Shown in pieces: positions 1 to 8,975 of a DNA stretch of 64,000 bases. Under the pieces are notes generated by a model that worked only from the letters and a program-made list of their open reading frames with translations, did no database searches and was not told the DNA's origin. The position numbers and the translations under genes are program-made. Position 1 is the first letter of the stretch. Each line of letters begins with the position of its first letter. Source of the stretch: Nosema muscidifuracis (lineage: Eukaryota > Microsporidia > Nosematidae); assembly GCA_028335825.1 (NCBI GenBank), contig JAIOKI010000003.1, positions 372,001 through 436,000 of the forward strand, written 5' to 3'.

Positions 1-1
1 A

Positions 2-1072
2 ACTCCAACAGAAAGCCAGAAAGAACCAATGATTAATCCTCTTGATAATATACCTGAAGACCAAATACTTAAGAGTTTCATAGAAAATACTATATCCGAA
101 GGAAGAACTAAGAAGAAAGCAGGTAAATTTATAAGTCCAATTAATGCATTTACAGGAGCAATGGATAAGAATAAGGCAGAAATGTTACAGCTCGAGAAAT
201 TCGACGTTACTAAGCATTTAATTGATGATGGATCAGAAGCTTCTAAGGTTAAGAATGATTTATTAAATCATACTCAAGCATTCGCCAAGCAATTAGGAAT
301 GAGTAATGAAGAATTCGTAGGATTAGTCAAGAGAATCCCAGATAGTGTCATTTATAAAATGGATAAATATAATCAACAGTCAAATAAAAAACCAACAGAT
401 CTATTGGATGAAGATTTCAGTAAGGCTCTTGTACAATTATCAGATAATCATTCTACATCTATCTTGATCAATTTCATCTTTATTAGTATATCTAATGTTA
501 CAGGTAAACCTAATAATGTATCTTCTACATTACTTGAGCAACATATTATTCCTAATTTGAAAGCAATAGAAACAGTCCAGAAAGTAACTACAAAGAACAG
601 ATCCTCACAAACATCAAAGGTTGAGGCTCCTAAGGCAGGATCTACAGTAATTAGTGAAATTAAGGTAAATGGACCACCAAATATATCTACAGGTAAGAAT
701 ACAAGTTACGTTTATCCAGATCCAACTCGACCACCTCTTCCAATAACAGATTCAAGAGTGAGAAATGGAGGAAAGGATTTATTGACAGCAAATTATAACG
801 GATCATCCGAAGCACAAGCAAAGAATAAGTTAAATAATACTCCACCATCTAGATCGTTATCTAATCCTATACCGTCAGTTGCTCCTCCAAATAAACAGTT
901 ACCACCAAGGAAATCACCAGTTTCGAGACCAGGAAGTAATGGACCTCAAGTACCTTCAAGTCCTACCTCATCACCAATTAGTCCTTCATCACCACCAGGT
1001 TTAGGAATGCCTGGACCAACCCCTAATAGGCCAGCCCCAAGAATAGGAATCGCTTCATCTCCTCAGAAGTGA
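2..1072 (+). CDS. 3' part of cysteine-free, proline-rich protein (possible polar tube protein 3)
   Basis: The reading frame is open from base 2, so the gene begins upstream of the window; the Met at base 29 is probably internal. The visible 356 residues contain no cysteine. The first 200 are mixed helical-looking and charged; the last 130 are rich in Pro, Ser and basic residues. Codon choice is less AT-biased than in the neighbours, as in highly expressed genes, and the frame ends in three consecutive in-frame stops (TGA TAG TAA). Known family: mature microsporidian polar tube protein 3 lacks cysteine and has basic ends. That match in composition is my only reason for the suggestion; I do not recognise a diagnostic motif. 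It could equally be another spore wall or structural protein. Confidence 0.75.
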   Translation, partial: TPTESQKEPMINPLDNIPEDQILKSFIENTISEGRTKKKAGKFISPINAFTGAMDKNKAEMLQLEKFDVTKHLIDDGSEASKVKNDLLNHTQAFAKQLGMSNEEFVGLVKRIPDSVIYKMDKYNQQSNKKPTDLLDEDFSKALVQLSDNHSTSILINFIFISISNVTGKPNNVSSTLLEQHIIPNLKAIETVQKVTTKNRSSQTSKVEAPKAGSTVISEIKVNGPPNISTGKNTSYVYPDPTRPPLPITDSRVRNGGKDLLTANYNGSSEAQAKNKLNNTPPSRSLSNPIPSVAPPNKQLPPRKSPVSRPGSNGPQVPSSPTSSPISPSSPPGLGMPGPTPNRPAPRIGIASSPQK

Positions 1073-1240
1073 TAGTAATGTAAATAAACCTATTAATAAT
1101 TATTTTTTACAGTTTAATTTTTAATCTTTCTCTTTTTATTTTATGTACATTATCTTTTAATACAAGAAAAGAAAATACTATTTTAAGAATCTTCTTTAAA
1201 ATTGATGGATTTTTGTTCTAATAAGTGTATGTACTTATTA

Positions 1241-1438
1241 ATTCTCTTTTAATTTGGAAGTTCTTCTTTACAATTTATTAATTATCTTTAAATTTGGAAG
1301 TTCTTCTTTACAATTTATAAATTCTCTTTCAAAAGGAAAAATCATCTTTACAATTTATAAATTCTCTTTCAAAAGGAAAAATCATCTTTACAATTTATAA
1401 ATTATCTTATAAAAGAAAATCATCTTTACAATTTATGC
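1241..1438. repeat. Tandem repeat, five copies of 40 bp, in the 1073-1479 spacer
   Basis: Units begin near 1241, 1281, 1321, 1361 and 1401 and share the core 'atctttacaatttat'. The third and fourth are almost identical. The array fills most of the spacer between the proline-rich gene and MLH1 and ends about 40 bp before the MLH1 start. I see no gene in this spacer. Confidence 0.9.
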
Positions 1439-1479
1439 ATTCAATTAAATTTTTATAAAAATTATTTCATAAATTATGC

Positions 1480-3399
1480 ATGAACAAGATAATAAAATTA
1501 CCAGAAGAAATCCAAAAACGAATATGTGCTGGAGAAGTAATAGTAAGTCCTTACAACGTAATAAAAGAATTAATAGAGAATTCAATAGACGCTGGATCTA
1601 CTGTAATACGTATAAAAGTAAGCAAAGATAATTTGAATTTAGAAGTTCATGATGATGGATGTGGAATAATAAAATCTGATTTCAAAAATTTGGCATCTCC
1701 ACATCACACATCAAAATATGACAAAACTCTAAATTTTAATAATTATTATGGATTTAGAGGTGAAGCACTTTCATCTATAAATGTAGTCTCTCATCTAACA
1801 ATAAAATCCAAACCAAAGTCAAGTGAGATAGGATATATTAAGAATTTTAAAGAAGGGTCTCTTAAACCTGTGTCTATGAACAATGGAACTTCTGTTATAA
1901 TACAGAATCTTTTCTATAATAATAAAATCAAAGAAAATATTTATTTAAAAAATATTTCTACATTTAATAAGATACAAGATCTTGTTAAATGTTATGCTGT
2001 AAAGAATTCAGGAATTCAATTTTTCTTTAATGATGTTTGTATTGATATGATAAAAAATGATGAAAAGAAAACTATAAAAGAAGGATTAGATTTTTTTTCT
2101 GATAATTTTAGAGATGCTATAAATAAAGAAGAAATGATAAAAAATGTTTATCAAAGTGAAGATAAAAATTTTAGAGATGCTATAAATAAAGAAGAAATGA
2201 TAAAAAATGTTTATCAAAGTGAAGATAAAAATTTTAGAGATGCTATAAATAAAGAAGAAATGATAAAAAATGTTTATCAAAGTGAAGATAAAAATTTTAG
2301 AGATTTTTTAGAGAAAATGATCGAAGATTTTGAATATTCATCTTCTTATAAAGAATATAACAAGATTTCTCATATAAGTTCAGTATTTAATATTCAAAAT
2401 TTAAGATTTTTTTCGAATAATTTTATCAAATTCGCATTTTCACCATCCTCGATAAATTTCAAAAATCTCAAGATGATTATTTTTATAAATGGTAGGTTAG
2501 TGATGAATTATAGTATAAAAGTATTTATCACTAAAAAATATTCAAATATTCTTCCTAAAGGAAGATATCCTTTTATTTATATGGAAATGAATATACCTGT
2601 AAAACATATTGATGTAAATGTTCATCCTTGTAAAAAAGAAGTCTTAATAGAATATGAAGATTTAATATTAGAAATTATTAATTTAATTTTAGAAGCTGGA
2701 TTAAATGATAATAGACATATTCAAACTAAGACTACCCCCTCAAAAAGTTTTAGTATTCAAGATAATATAATTTACAAAGTACAAGATTCTTTGAAAGATT
2801 GTATTAGAAAAAATAAAAAAACAGATTATAAATTGATAAGCATAAATAAATTAAAGAATCAGATTAGAGAAATTGATAATACATTTTTAAATAATCTTGT
2901 ATATGTTGGTTTAGTAGATGATGAAGAAATATCTGATAAATCTTATCTTCTAGTACAGTACAATCAATATCTTATGAGAGTAGATATTATTAGATTAAGA
3001 TCAATTTTAATTTATCATTTTTTCTTATATAATTTTGGTAATTATCAATCTATAAATGTTAATATTAAAATATGTAAAGATATTAAATATAAAAAAATGC
3101 TTAAAGATTATTTCAGTATAGAAATAAAAGATTTTTATATAAAAAGTATTCCTCTTATAGGGGAATATTATAATGATAAAGGAGCAGATTGGGATACATT
3201 TATAATAAATGGATCTACAGAAGAAGAAGTATTTAAAGAAATATTTTCTAATTTGATATTTATTTATAGAAATTTAATATTTGATAAGAATATTTTTAGT
3301 GTACTGAAGAGGGATGTTAAATGTACGAAAGAAGTTTTAGAATGTTTTAAAATTTTAAAAAGTCTTAAAGATTTGTATAAATGTTTTGAAAGATGTTAA
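1480..3399 (+). CDS. MLH1: DNA mismatch repair protein MLH1 (MutL homologue)
   Basis: This is the MutL-family GHKL ATPase that pairs with a PMS1-type partner and couples mismatch recognition to strand excision in the nucleus. The ATPase motifs are intact: ENSIDAG near residue 33, DDGCGI near 58 and YGFRGEAL near 90. The protein ends in FERC, the MLH1-specific C-terminus, which separates it from PMS1. At 639 residues it is shorter than yeast or human MLH1 (about 760). Between the ATPase/transducer region and the C-terminal domain lies a 21-residue unit repeated three times exactly (2107-2295), which I take to be a lineage-specific linker expansion. No C-rich start motif is visible; the start was chosen by alignment to the family N-terminus. 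Confidence 0.95.
   Translation: MNKIIKLPEEIQKRICAGEVIVSPYNVIKELIENSIDAGSTVIRIKVSKDNLNLEVHDDGCGIIKSDFKNLASPHHTSKYDKTLNFNNYYGFRGEALSSINVVSHLTIKSKPKSSEIGYIKNFKEGSLKPVSMNNGTSVIIQNLFYNNKIKENIYLKNISTFNKIQDLVKCYAVKNSGIQFFFNDVCIDMIKNDEKKTIKEGLDFFSDNFRDAINKEEMIKNVYQSEDKNFRDAINKEEMIKNVYQSEDKNFRDAINKEEMIKNVYQSEDKNFRDFLEKMIEDFEYSSSYKEYNKISHISSVFNIQNLRFFSNNFIKFAFSPSSINFKNLKMIIFINGRLVMNYSIKVFITKKYSNILPKGRYPFIYMEMNIPVKHIDVNVHPCKKEVLIEYEDLILEIINLILEAGLNDNRHIQTKTTPSKSFSIQDNIIYKVQDSLKDCIRKNKKTDYKLISINKLKNQIREIDNTFLNNLVYVGLVDDEEISDKSYLLVQYNQYLMRVDIIRLRSILIYHFFLYNFGNYQSINVNIKICKDIKYKKMLKDYFSIEIKDFYIKSIPLIGEYYNDKGADWDTFIINGSTEEEVFKEIFSNLIFIYRNLIFDKNIFSVLKRDVKCTKEVLECFKILKSLKDLYKCFERC
2107..2304 (+). repeat. In-frame 63-bp tandem triplication inside MLH1
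   Basis: Three copies at 2107, 2170 and 2233, plus a 9-bp partial copy, encode FRDAINKEEMIKNVYQSEDKN-type units of 21 residues. The copies look identical at the DNA level, so the expansion is recent or maintained by slippage. The unit is a multiple of three, so it keeps the frame. Confidence 0.95.
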
Positions 3400-3589
3400 A
3401 ATAAATTAGTAATATGTTTTAAATAATTTATAAATATGTTATTAATATACTATAAATATGTTTTATTACATTAATATATTTTATTATAAATATATTCCAA
3501 TACTAATATATTTTAAAAATAATTTGTTATTGATATTGACGTATTAAATATTTTAAATATTTTTTATTTTGAATTTTTAATACCCCTAA

Positions 3590-3850
3590 ATGGATAACAA
3601 ATATTTCTTAATAGATCAAGAATATCACAGCTCAGAAGATTCCAATGAACTAGAACTTGTTATAGAAAAGAAAACTAAAGATGCCATAGAAACTGATAAT
3701 AATCTATTTGAATTCGATATAAATAAAATAGATGATAAACCTTGGAATAAGATTGGTGAAGATATTACAGATTATTTTAATTATGGATTTAATGAGACAA
3801 CATGGAGAGAATATTGTAATACACAAAGAGGAAAACATCATAAAAGATAA
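3590..3850 (+). CDS. FIP1: Pre-mRNA 3'-end processing factor Fip1, minimal form
   Basis: Fip1 tethers poly(A) polymerase within the cleavage and polyadenylation factor. The diagnostic Fip1 motif is seen at residues 50-77: KPWNKIGEDITDYFNYGF followed by NETTWREYC. Upstream there is only a short acidic stretch, as in the poly(A)-polymerase-binding region of other Fip1 proteins. The protein is 86 residues against more than 300 in yeast, which is typical microsporidian reduction. A CCCC run precedes the start by three bases. The AT-only spacer before it (3400-3589) holds no gene. Confidence 0.92.
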   Translation: MDNKYFLIDQEYHSSEDSNELELVIEKKTKDAIETDNNLFEFDINKIDDKPWNKIGEDITDYFNYGFNETTWREYCNTQRGKHHKR

Positions 3851-4006
3851 TTAAGTATATTTTTATAAAGACAATTAATTTTACTATCATAAAGATAATT
3901 AATTTTTATATTATAATTAAACTAAGTATATTCCACTATCAGAAAGACAATTAATTTTTATATCATAAAAGATATTTTACTATCATAAAAGACAATTAAA
4001 AAAATT

Positions 4007-5314
4007 CTAATTAAATATATCAAAATAAATATCAAACATTATATCTTCTTTATCACTTAAGAAAGAATATTCATTAATATCTTTACTATCATAAACTAGT
4101 TTAGTATTATTTTCTAAATTAAAATATTTGTTTCTATTTCTTGTTGTATATTTAAATTGGGTATTTTTATAAAATATCTTTTGTATTTTCTTAATCTGAT
4201 CACTGTATTTAAGTACCTGTAAATCAAAAGATCCCCTTTTTATTCTGTAATCAACTGATCTATTTTTATTAATTAAACATTTTTTATGATTCTTTAAAGA
4301 TCTTTTGTGTATGAGTGGTGTTTCTGTAAATGATTTATCACTTATGAACAAGAAATTATTTTTGGGTGTGAATTGTGTATTTGGACTGATAAATGATATA
4401 TTACTCATATCAGAGCTCCATAATGGCAGAGATGAATCTGATTCTTCAGTATTTGTACAAATCTGTGTATTATCAATAACAGAACTTAATTCTACGTCGT
4501 GTGTGTCAAAAGATGGCTGAGGATCTTCTAAAGATTTATCTAAAAATAAATCATATTTGTTTTCGTAAGTGGAGAGTATTAGACTACTACTAAAAATATT
4601 ATTAGTATTTTCATTATCTGTATTTAATTTATCTTTCTCGAGGTTATTATTTCTCAATTTTAAATTATCATCAATTTCTTTGTTTACATTCTTAAATTTA
4701 TTATTAGTTTTTACGTCATTTTTATAATCAATTTCTTTATTTACATTCTTAAATTTTTTATCATCAGTTTCTTTCACTAATTTGTCTTTGTTTACATTTT
4801 TTTTCTCACCATTAATTTCTTTTACTAATTTGTCTTTACTTATTTTATAATCAATTTCTCTTACTTTATTATTTTCATGCACTAAAATATTTTCAAATAT
4901 GCTATCCTCTGTAAATTCATTACCAAACAATAAATATTCATTAACACTCAAATACAATCTACTATTCAAATACTTTGAATATTTTTTATTAACATCAGTA
5001 GGATTCCTTATTAAATCACTTACACCACCTATTAAAACATAATCACTAACAAATAATACAAATTTACCATCATAATAATCTATATAAAATTTCTTAATAT
5101 TAATAAAAGACTCTTTATTAACAAACAAAGATGATTTTACGTACGCTAATATAAAATATTGACCATCACTTAAAATCATTTTCTGTTGTTTTAGTGATCT
5201 AGAATTTCCAAGAATATCTATTACTTGTACGTTATGCTGGGCTGTATCTTGTTGGTTTTTTGTGATGTAAAGTGACAAAGATTTATTAATCCAGTTTTCT
5301 AAAATATATGACAT
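4007..5314 (-). CDS. Unknown protein with possible TPP1/Est3-type OB fold
   Basis: 435 residues. The first 130 resemble the OB fold of the telomerase-recruiting protein TPP1 (Tpz1/Est3 family): an early LENWI at residues 5-9 (family: L-x-PWI), then VQVIDIL, then an MILSDGQYFILAYV strand (family: LVSDG followed by a hydrophobic strand), then KFVLFVSDYVLIGG. The middle (about 160-230) is a low-complexity Lys/Asn/Asp repeat (NVNKDKLVKE-like). The C-terminus has no recognised domain. The telomere assignment is inference from a short pattern and needs profile comparison; the reading frame itself looks real, with a CCC run upstream of the start. Confidence 0.6.
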   Translation of the reverse strand: MSYILENWINKSLSLYITKNQQDTAQHNVQVIDILGNSRSLKQQKMILSDGQYFILAYVKSSLFVNKESFINIKKFYIDYYDGKFVLFVSDYVLIGGVSDLIRNPTDVNKKYSKYLNSRLYLSVNEYLLFGNEFTEDSIFENILVHENNKVREIDYKISKDKLVKEINGEKKNVNKDKLVKETDDKKFKNVNKEIDYKNDVKTNNKFKNVNKEIDDNLKLRNNNLEKDKLNTDNENTNNIFSSSLILSTYENKYDLFLDKSLEDPQPSFDTHDVELSSVIDNTQICTNTEESDSSLPLWSSDMSNISFISPNTQFTPKNNFLFISDKSFTETPLIHKRSLKNHKKCLINKNRSVDYRIKRGSFDLQVLKYSDQIKKIQKIFYKNTQFKYTTRNRNKYFNLENNTKLVYDSKDINEYSFLSDKEDIMFDIYFDIFN

Positions 5315-6933
5315 TTATTTGTGTAGGGTAATTTAGTTAAAAGAAGAAAAATTATCTAAAATAATTAAAGAAGGGTAAAAAAATATGCATAAATATCTAA
5401 CGAATAAATTTAAGAAAATATATATTATTGAATATATAAAAGAATGTAAGTATTAATTTAAATTGATAATCAGAGGAATTTAAGATTTATTTAAATAGTT
5501 TTAGAATAAATATATAAAGTAAGAAATAATGTTCATCTTATAAAAAAGATGTCATATATAAAAAATAAATTATAAATTTATGAAGTAGAGTCAAACCAGG
5601 AAATCGACTTTTCAAATTTAATTGATTAAATTTTCAAAAGTTTTCTGAATTTTTAGAATGACTTCATTTAAAAAATTAATAAACCAAAATTTTACATCTT
5701 TATTTAGAAAATTTTGATGACATTTTATTCTACATTAAGGATTAAAGTTAAGAAGCTTATGTTATCTAACAAAATTTTAATTAATTCTAATAAATATTAA
5801 TTATTTTTTATATTAATTATCTGAAAGCCATGGTTTTAAGCTGATGCTCAAATAATGTTTGAGTATTTTGAATTATTAAAGGTATTAATTTATTTTATAA
5901 TTATTTATGTGTCAATAGATAAGCCTATCTTAGTCTTAAGTATTCCTAAATTTATTAGATAACTTTTATCATTCTGTTTTTAAAAATATACCAGACTAAT
6001 TATCTTCCACTAAACATGAAACTTTGACACGTGTTCTGTTATTTAATTTTAAGTAAGTATGCAAATTTTATCTGTATTAATAATTTTTTGTTTATTGATA
6101 GATTTGACATCTATTAATTTATGAAAAGCCATTTAAATAAAATAACCGAAAAAGGATTATAAGAAAATATATAAAAAAAATAAAACATTTTAATTGTCTT
6201 CGAATGAGACTCCTTTTTTTGATTATAGTATGTTTACGTTATTCTTTAAGTCATCCAAACTCATTTATCTATTAAAAATTATTTAATAAAATCTATCTCT
6301 TCCACAAAAAATATTTTTAAATAATATAAGTGATTTTGTCGATCAAAGATCATAATTTCTAAGTAAAAAATTTTAAAATTATAAAATAAAATAAAATAAT
6401 TTAATTGGTAAATAATTAGTAATATTGTTTTATCCAATATTTTTTAAATTAGAAATTCTATTTTATGACGTTTCGTATAATCATTGTCTTTTCAATAAAA
6501 TATATTTTACTCATAATCTTGTTTTATCCAATATTTTTTAAATTAGAAATTCTATTTTATGACGTTTTGTATGATCATTGTCTTTCAAATTTAACAAAAA
6601 TTTTTATTTCTAAATTTTTCGACGGTTACATGAATATAAACTTAAATAAAATCATATTTTGTTATAGACATTGACTACAAAACGAATTAAGTTATCAAAT
6701 AATTAAATTAGTTTAATTTCTTAATGTTTTATTTAAATTTATATATATATTACATCATTATAAAATTTTTACATAAGATAAATTAAATAAAAAAATGTTT
6801 TTAACAAGAAAACTGAAACAAAATTACGTTAAAAATATCTAACTGATACTAAAAATTCTAATCTAAATTAACCAATCAAAAATTTAATTTGTTGATTATA
6901 GATATAAATCGATAAATTAAAATTCACCCCTCG
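5315..6933. other. AT-rich spacer, no convincing gene
   Basis: About 1.6 kb without a supported gene. It contains a near-perfect direct duplication of about 69 bp (6425-6493 and 6519-6587) and a stretch at 5579-5668 whose ends (ATGAAGT and ACTTCAT) can pair. A 69-codon frame at 6465-6674 is made largely from the duplicated sequence and was not accepted. Confidence 0.7.
6425..6587. repeat. Direct duplication of about 69 bp, 94 bp apart
   Basis: The two copies start at 6425 and 6519, both with 'ttgttttatccaatatt', and differ at only two or three positions before diverging after 'catttgtctt'-like ends. The 25 bp between them are unrelated. Confidence 0.85.
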
Positions 6934-8334
6934 ATGAATTTATTGTTTTGTATCTTATCAGTATTGTCATGGTATGTTTATTTAGATAACTCTAACGAAG
7001 ATAAAAAATGTCTTTACGCTTTATCTTATAAATCATCAGTGGAAAATTATGAATTTTTTGAATTGAAGAAAGTTAAAGATGAAAATGATATTAAGAAAGA
7101 TGAAAAATATAAAAAAAAATCAATTTATCATATAAAAAAAAATAAACGTGTATTTAGCAATGCACCATATAGCTTTTATCAAGCTATTCTTAAAAATAAT
7201 AACAAAGAGGACTATCAACTCAATCCCGATTTTGTAGTATTTAAAATTAAATTTAATATCGAAAAAGGAATTAAGTACCGAATTTATTTTACAAAAGATG
7301 CTAAGTCAAAAATCTATAGTGAACCTTTATCATTAGATAACGGAGAAAATATTTTTGAGACCAAATATTTGCAAACAGATGGTAAAGAAATAATCTATAA
7401 TGGTAATTATATCATTAAAAGAAAGGAAGGTAATAATGTTGATAAGACTAATAAGAAGAAAATGATAGAAGATAATATTTTACCAAATGATACAGAAAAA
7501 GAATTATCGGATCCTTCGAACAATATTAAAGTAGATACTAATAATAAAAATTCAACTCAGGAAACTACCAATGAGGAGTCAGATGGAAATAGAAATTTGA
7601 CCTTAGTAGAAAATATAAATAAAGACGCATTAAGTAGTGAAGATAATAATAATTTTCAAGACGCATTAGGTAGTGGAGACAATACAAGTCAAGAAGCATT
7701 AGGTAGTGGAGATAATACAAGTCAAGACGTATTAAGTAGTGATGATAGTAATAATTTTCAAGACGCATTAGGTAGTGGAGATTTAGTAGATGGTGAAGAA
7801 GTAACATTGACATCAAGTTTATGGCTAAAGATTACATATCCTTTTCAATATATTTATAAAAAATTTTTTGTTGCTGGACCCTCTCGTGAAGAAGATCAAT
7901 TTTCAAAAGATTCTAGTGAAATAGAACATAATAGAGATATCTCGACTCAGAATACAAGAAAAGATGAAATTAATAACGGTCAACTGGTTAATACTAATCT
8001 TGAAAAATATCCTATTGTTAAATCTGAGCAGTTTTTTAATACGAATTTATCATTAGAAGACAGCATCAAAAATAAAGATTATCTTGATTCAATTAAAAAT
8101 GATGGTGAAGATGAGGCGACTGATAAAGACTCTGACTTAGAAAATTCTAAAAAAGAGATGAATTCAGATGATAATAAAAATGATAATAAAGATGATAATA
8201 AAAAAATTAATAATTCAAACTCAGAAAAGATAGATTCATCTTCATCGACTCCAAGAAATGGCTTTGTATTCTATTTCGTAATAATATTAATGGTTTTGGT
8301 CATTTGTCTACTTGCTTACTTAATTCTTAAGTGA
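6934..8334 (+). CDS. Secreted or membrane-anchored acidic repeat protein (family A, member 1)
   Basis: 466 residues, not recognised. An N-terminal signal peptide (MNLLFCILSVLSWYV) is followed by about 130 residues of ordered-looking ectodomain, then an acidic Asn/Ser/Asp-rich stretch containing four to five copies of an (A/S)LGSGDNTSQ-like unit (about 230-280), and a single C-terminal membrane helix (NGFVFYFVIILMVLVICLLA, about 442-464) with almost no tail. This predicts a type I surface protein. The ectodomain shares spaced motifs with the next gene (ENYxxxELKKV; KYRIYF), so the two are probably old tandem duplicates. CCCC lies three bases before the start. No function can be named. Confidence 0.8.
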   Translation: MNLLFCILSVLSWYVYLDNSNEDKKCLYALSYKSSVENYEFFELKKVKDENDIKKDEKYKKKSIYHIKKNKRVFSNAPYSFYQAILKNNNKEDYQLNPDFVVFKIKFNIEKGIKYRIYFTKDAKSKIYSEPLSLDNGENIFETKYLQTDGKEIIYNGNYIIKRKEGNNVDKTNKKKMIEDNILPNDTEKELSDPSNNIKVDTNNKNSTQETTNEESDGNRNLTLVENINKDALSSEDNNNFQDALGSGDNTSQEALGSGDNTSQDVLSSDDSNNFQDALGSGDLVDGEEVTLTSSLWLKITYPFQYIYKKFFVAGPSREEDQFSKDSSEIEHNRDISTQNTRKDEINNGQLVNTNLEKYPIVKSEQFFNTNLSLEDSIKNKDYLDSIKNDGEDEATDKDSDLENSKKEMNSDDNKNDNKDDNKKINNSNSEKIDSSSSTPRNGFVFYFVIILMVLVICLLAYLILK

Positions 8335-8975
8335 TTAAATCAAATAATTTAATTTATTTTTTTTAAATTTTTTTTATAAAACTATGAATCATTAGCTAAT
8401 TATTGTAAAAATGAGTATTTTGATAGAATAAATTAGACTTCTATAAAAATGAAAAACTTAATTTAGTTTTGATACATAATTGCTATCAATTGAAATTTTT
8501 TTAAATGTAAATTTATTTAAAATCAATTAATCTTTTTTAAGAATTAATATGTCTTTTTTGGTGTAAATTTAATCAAAAGCGTCATTAAAGTCGTAATTTT
8601 TTTTAAAATTTATCATTCATCTTTAAACATACATAAAATCATATTTTTGATTGATAACTCTGTTTAAGTTTATAAAATATATAAAAAACTACTTTCTAAT
8701 TAAGAATTATAGATTCTAATTTTAATAAAAAACGTGTTATTAAATATAGTTGAGACTTTTAGTAGATGATTATTATTTTGATATTATAATGATATATTTA
8801 TTTTAATTTGATATAGCTTGGTAAAAGCTCATTCTTTAATTTTTTTAAATTAAAAAAATATCTTTTTTATTTTTTAAGTAATGAGATCATATAGCTGAGC
8901 AATTAGATCATAAAAAATCTAATATTTTTTTAAATTAAAAAAATATAAATTAATTTTTTATTTGTCCCCCATAAA
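8335..8975. other. AT-rich spacer, nothing recognised
   Basis: About 640 bp between the two family A genes. It is simple A/T-rich sequence with short poly-A and poly-T runs; the only notable element is the CCCCC run at its right end that marks the next start codon. Confidence 0.6.

Noticed and set aside
5579-5668. Structured non-coding RNA suggested by complementary ends
   Set aside because: Only a seven-base outer stem and an A/T-rich inner hairpin; such pairing is expected by chance at this composition.
6465-6674. 69-codon frame in the 5.3-6.9 kb spacer
   Set aside because: Built mostly from a 69-bp direct duplication, no start motif and no recognisable protein.
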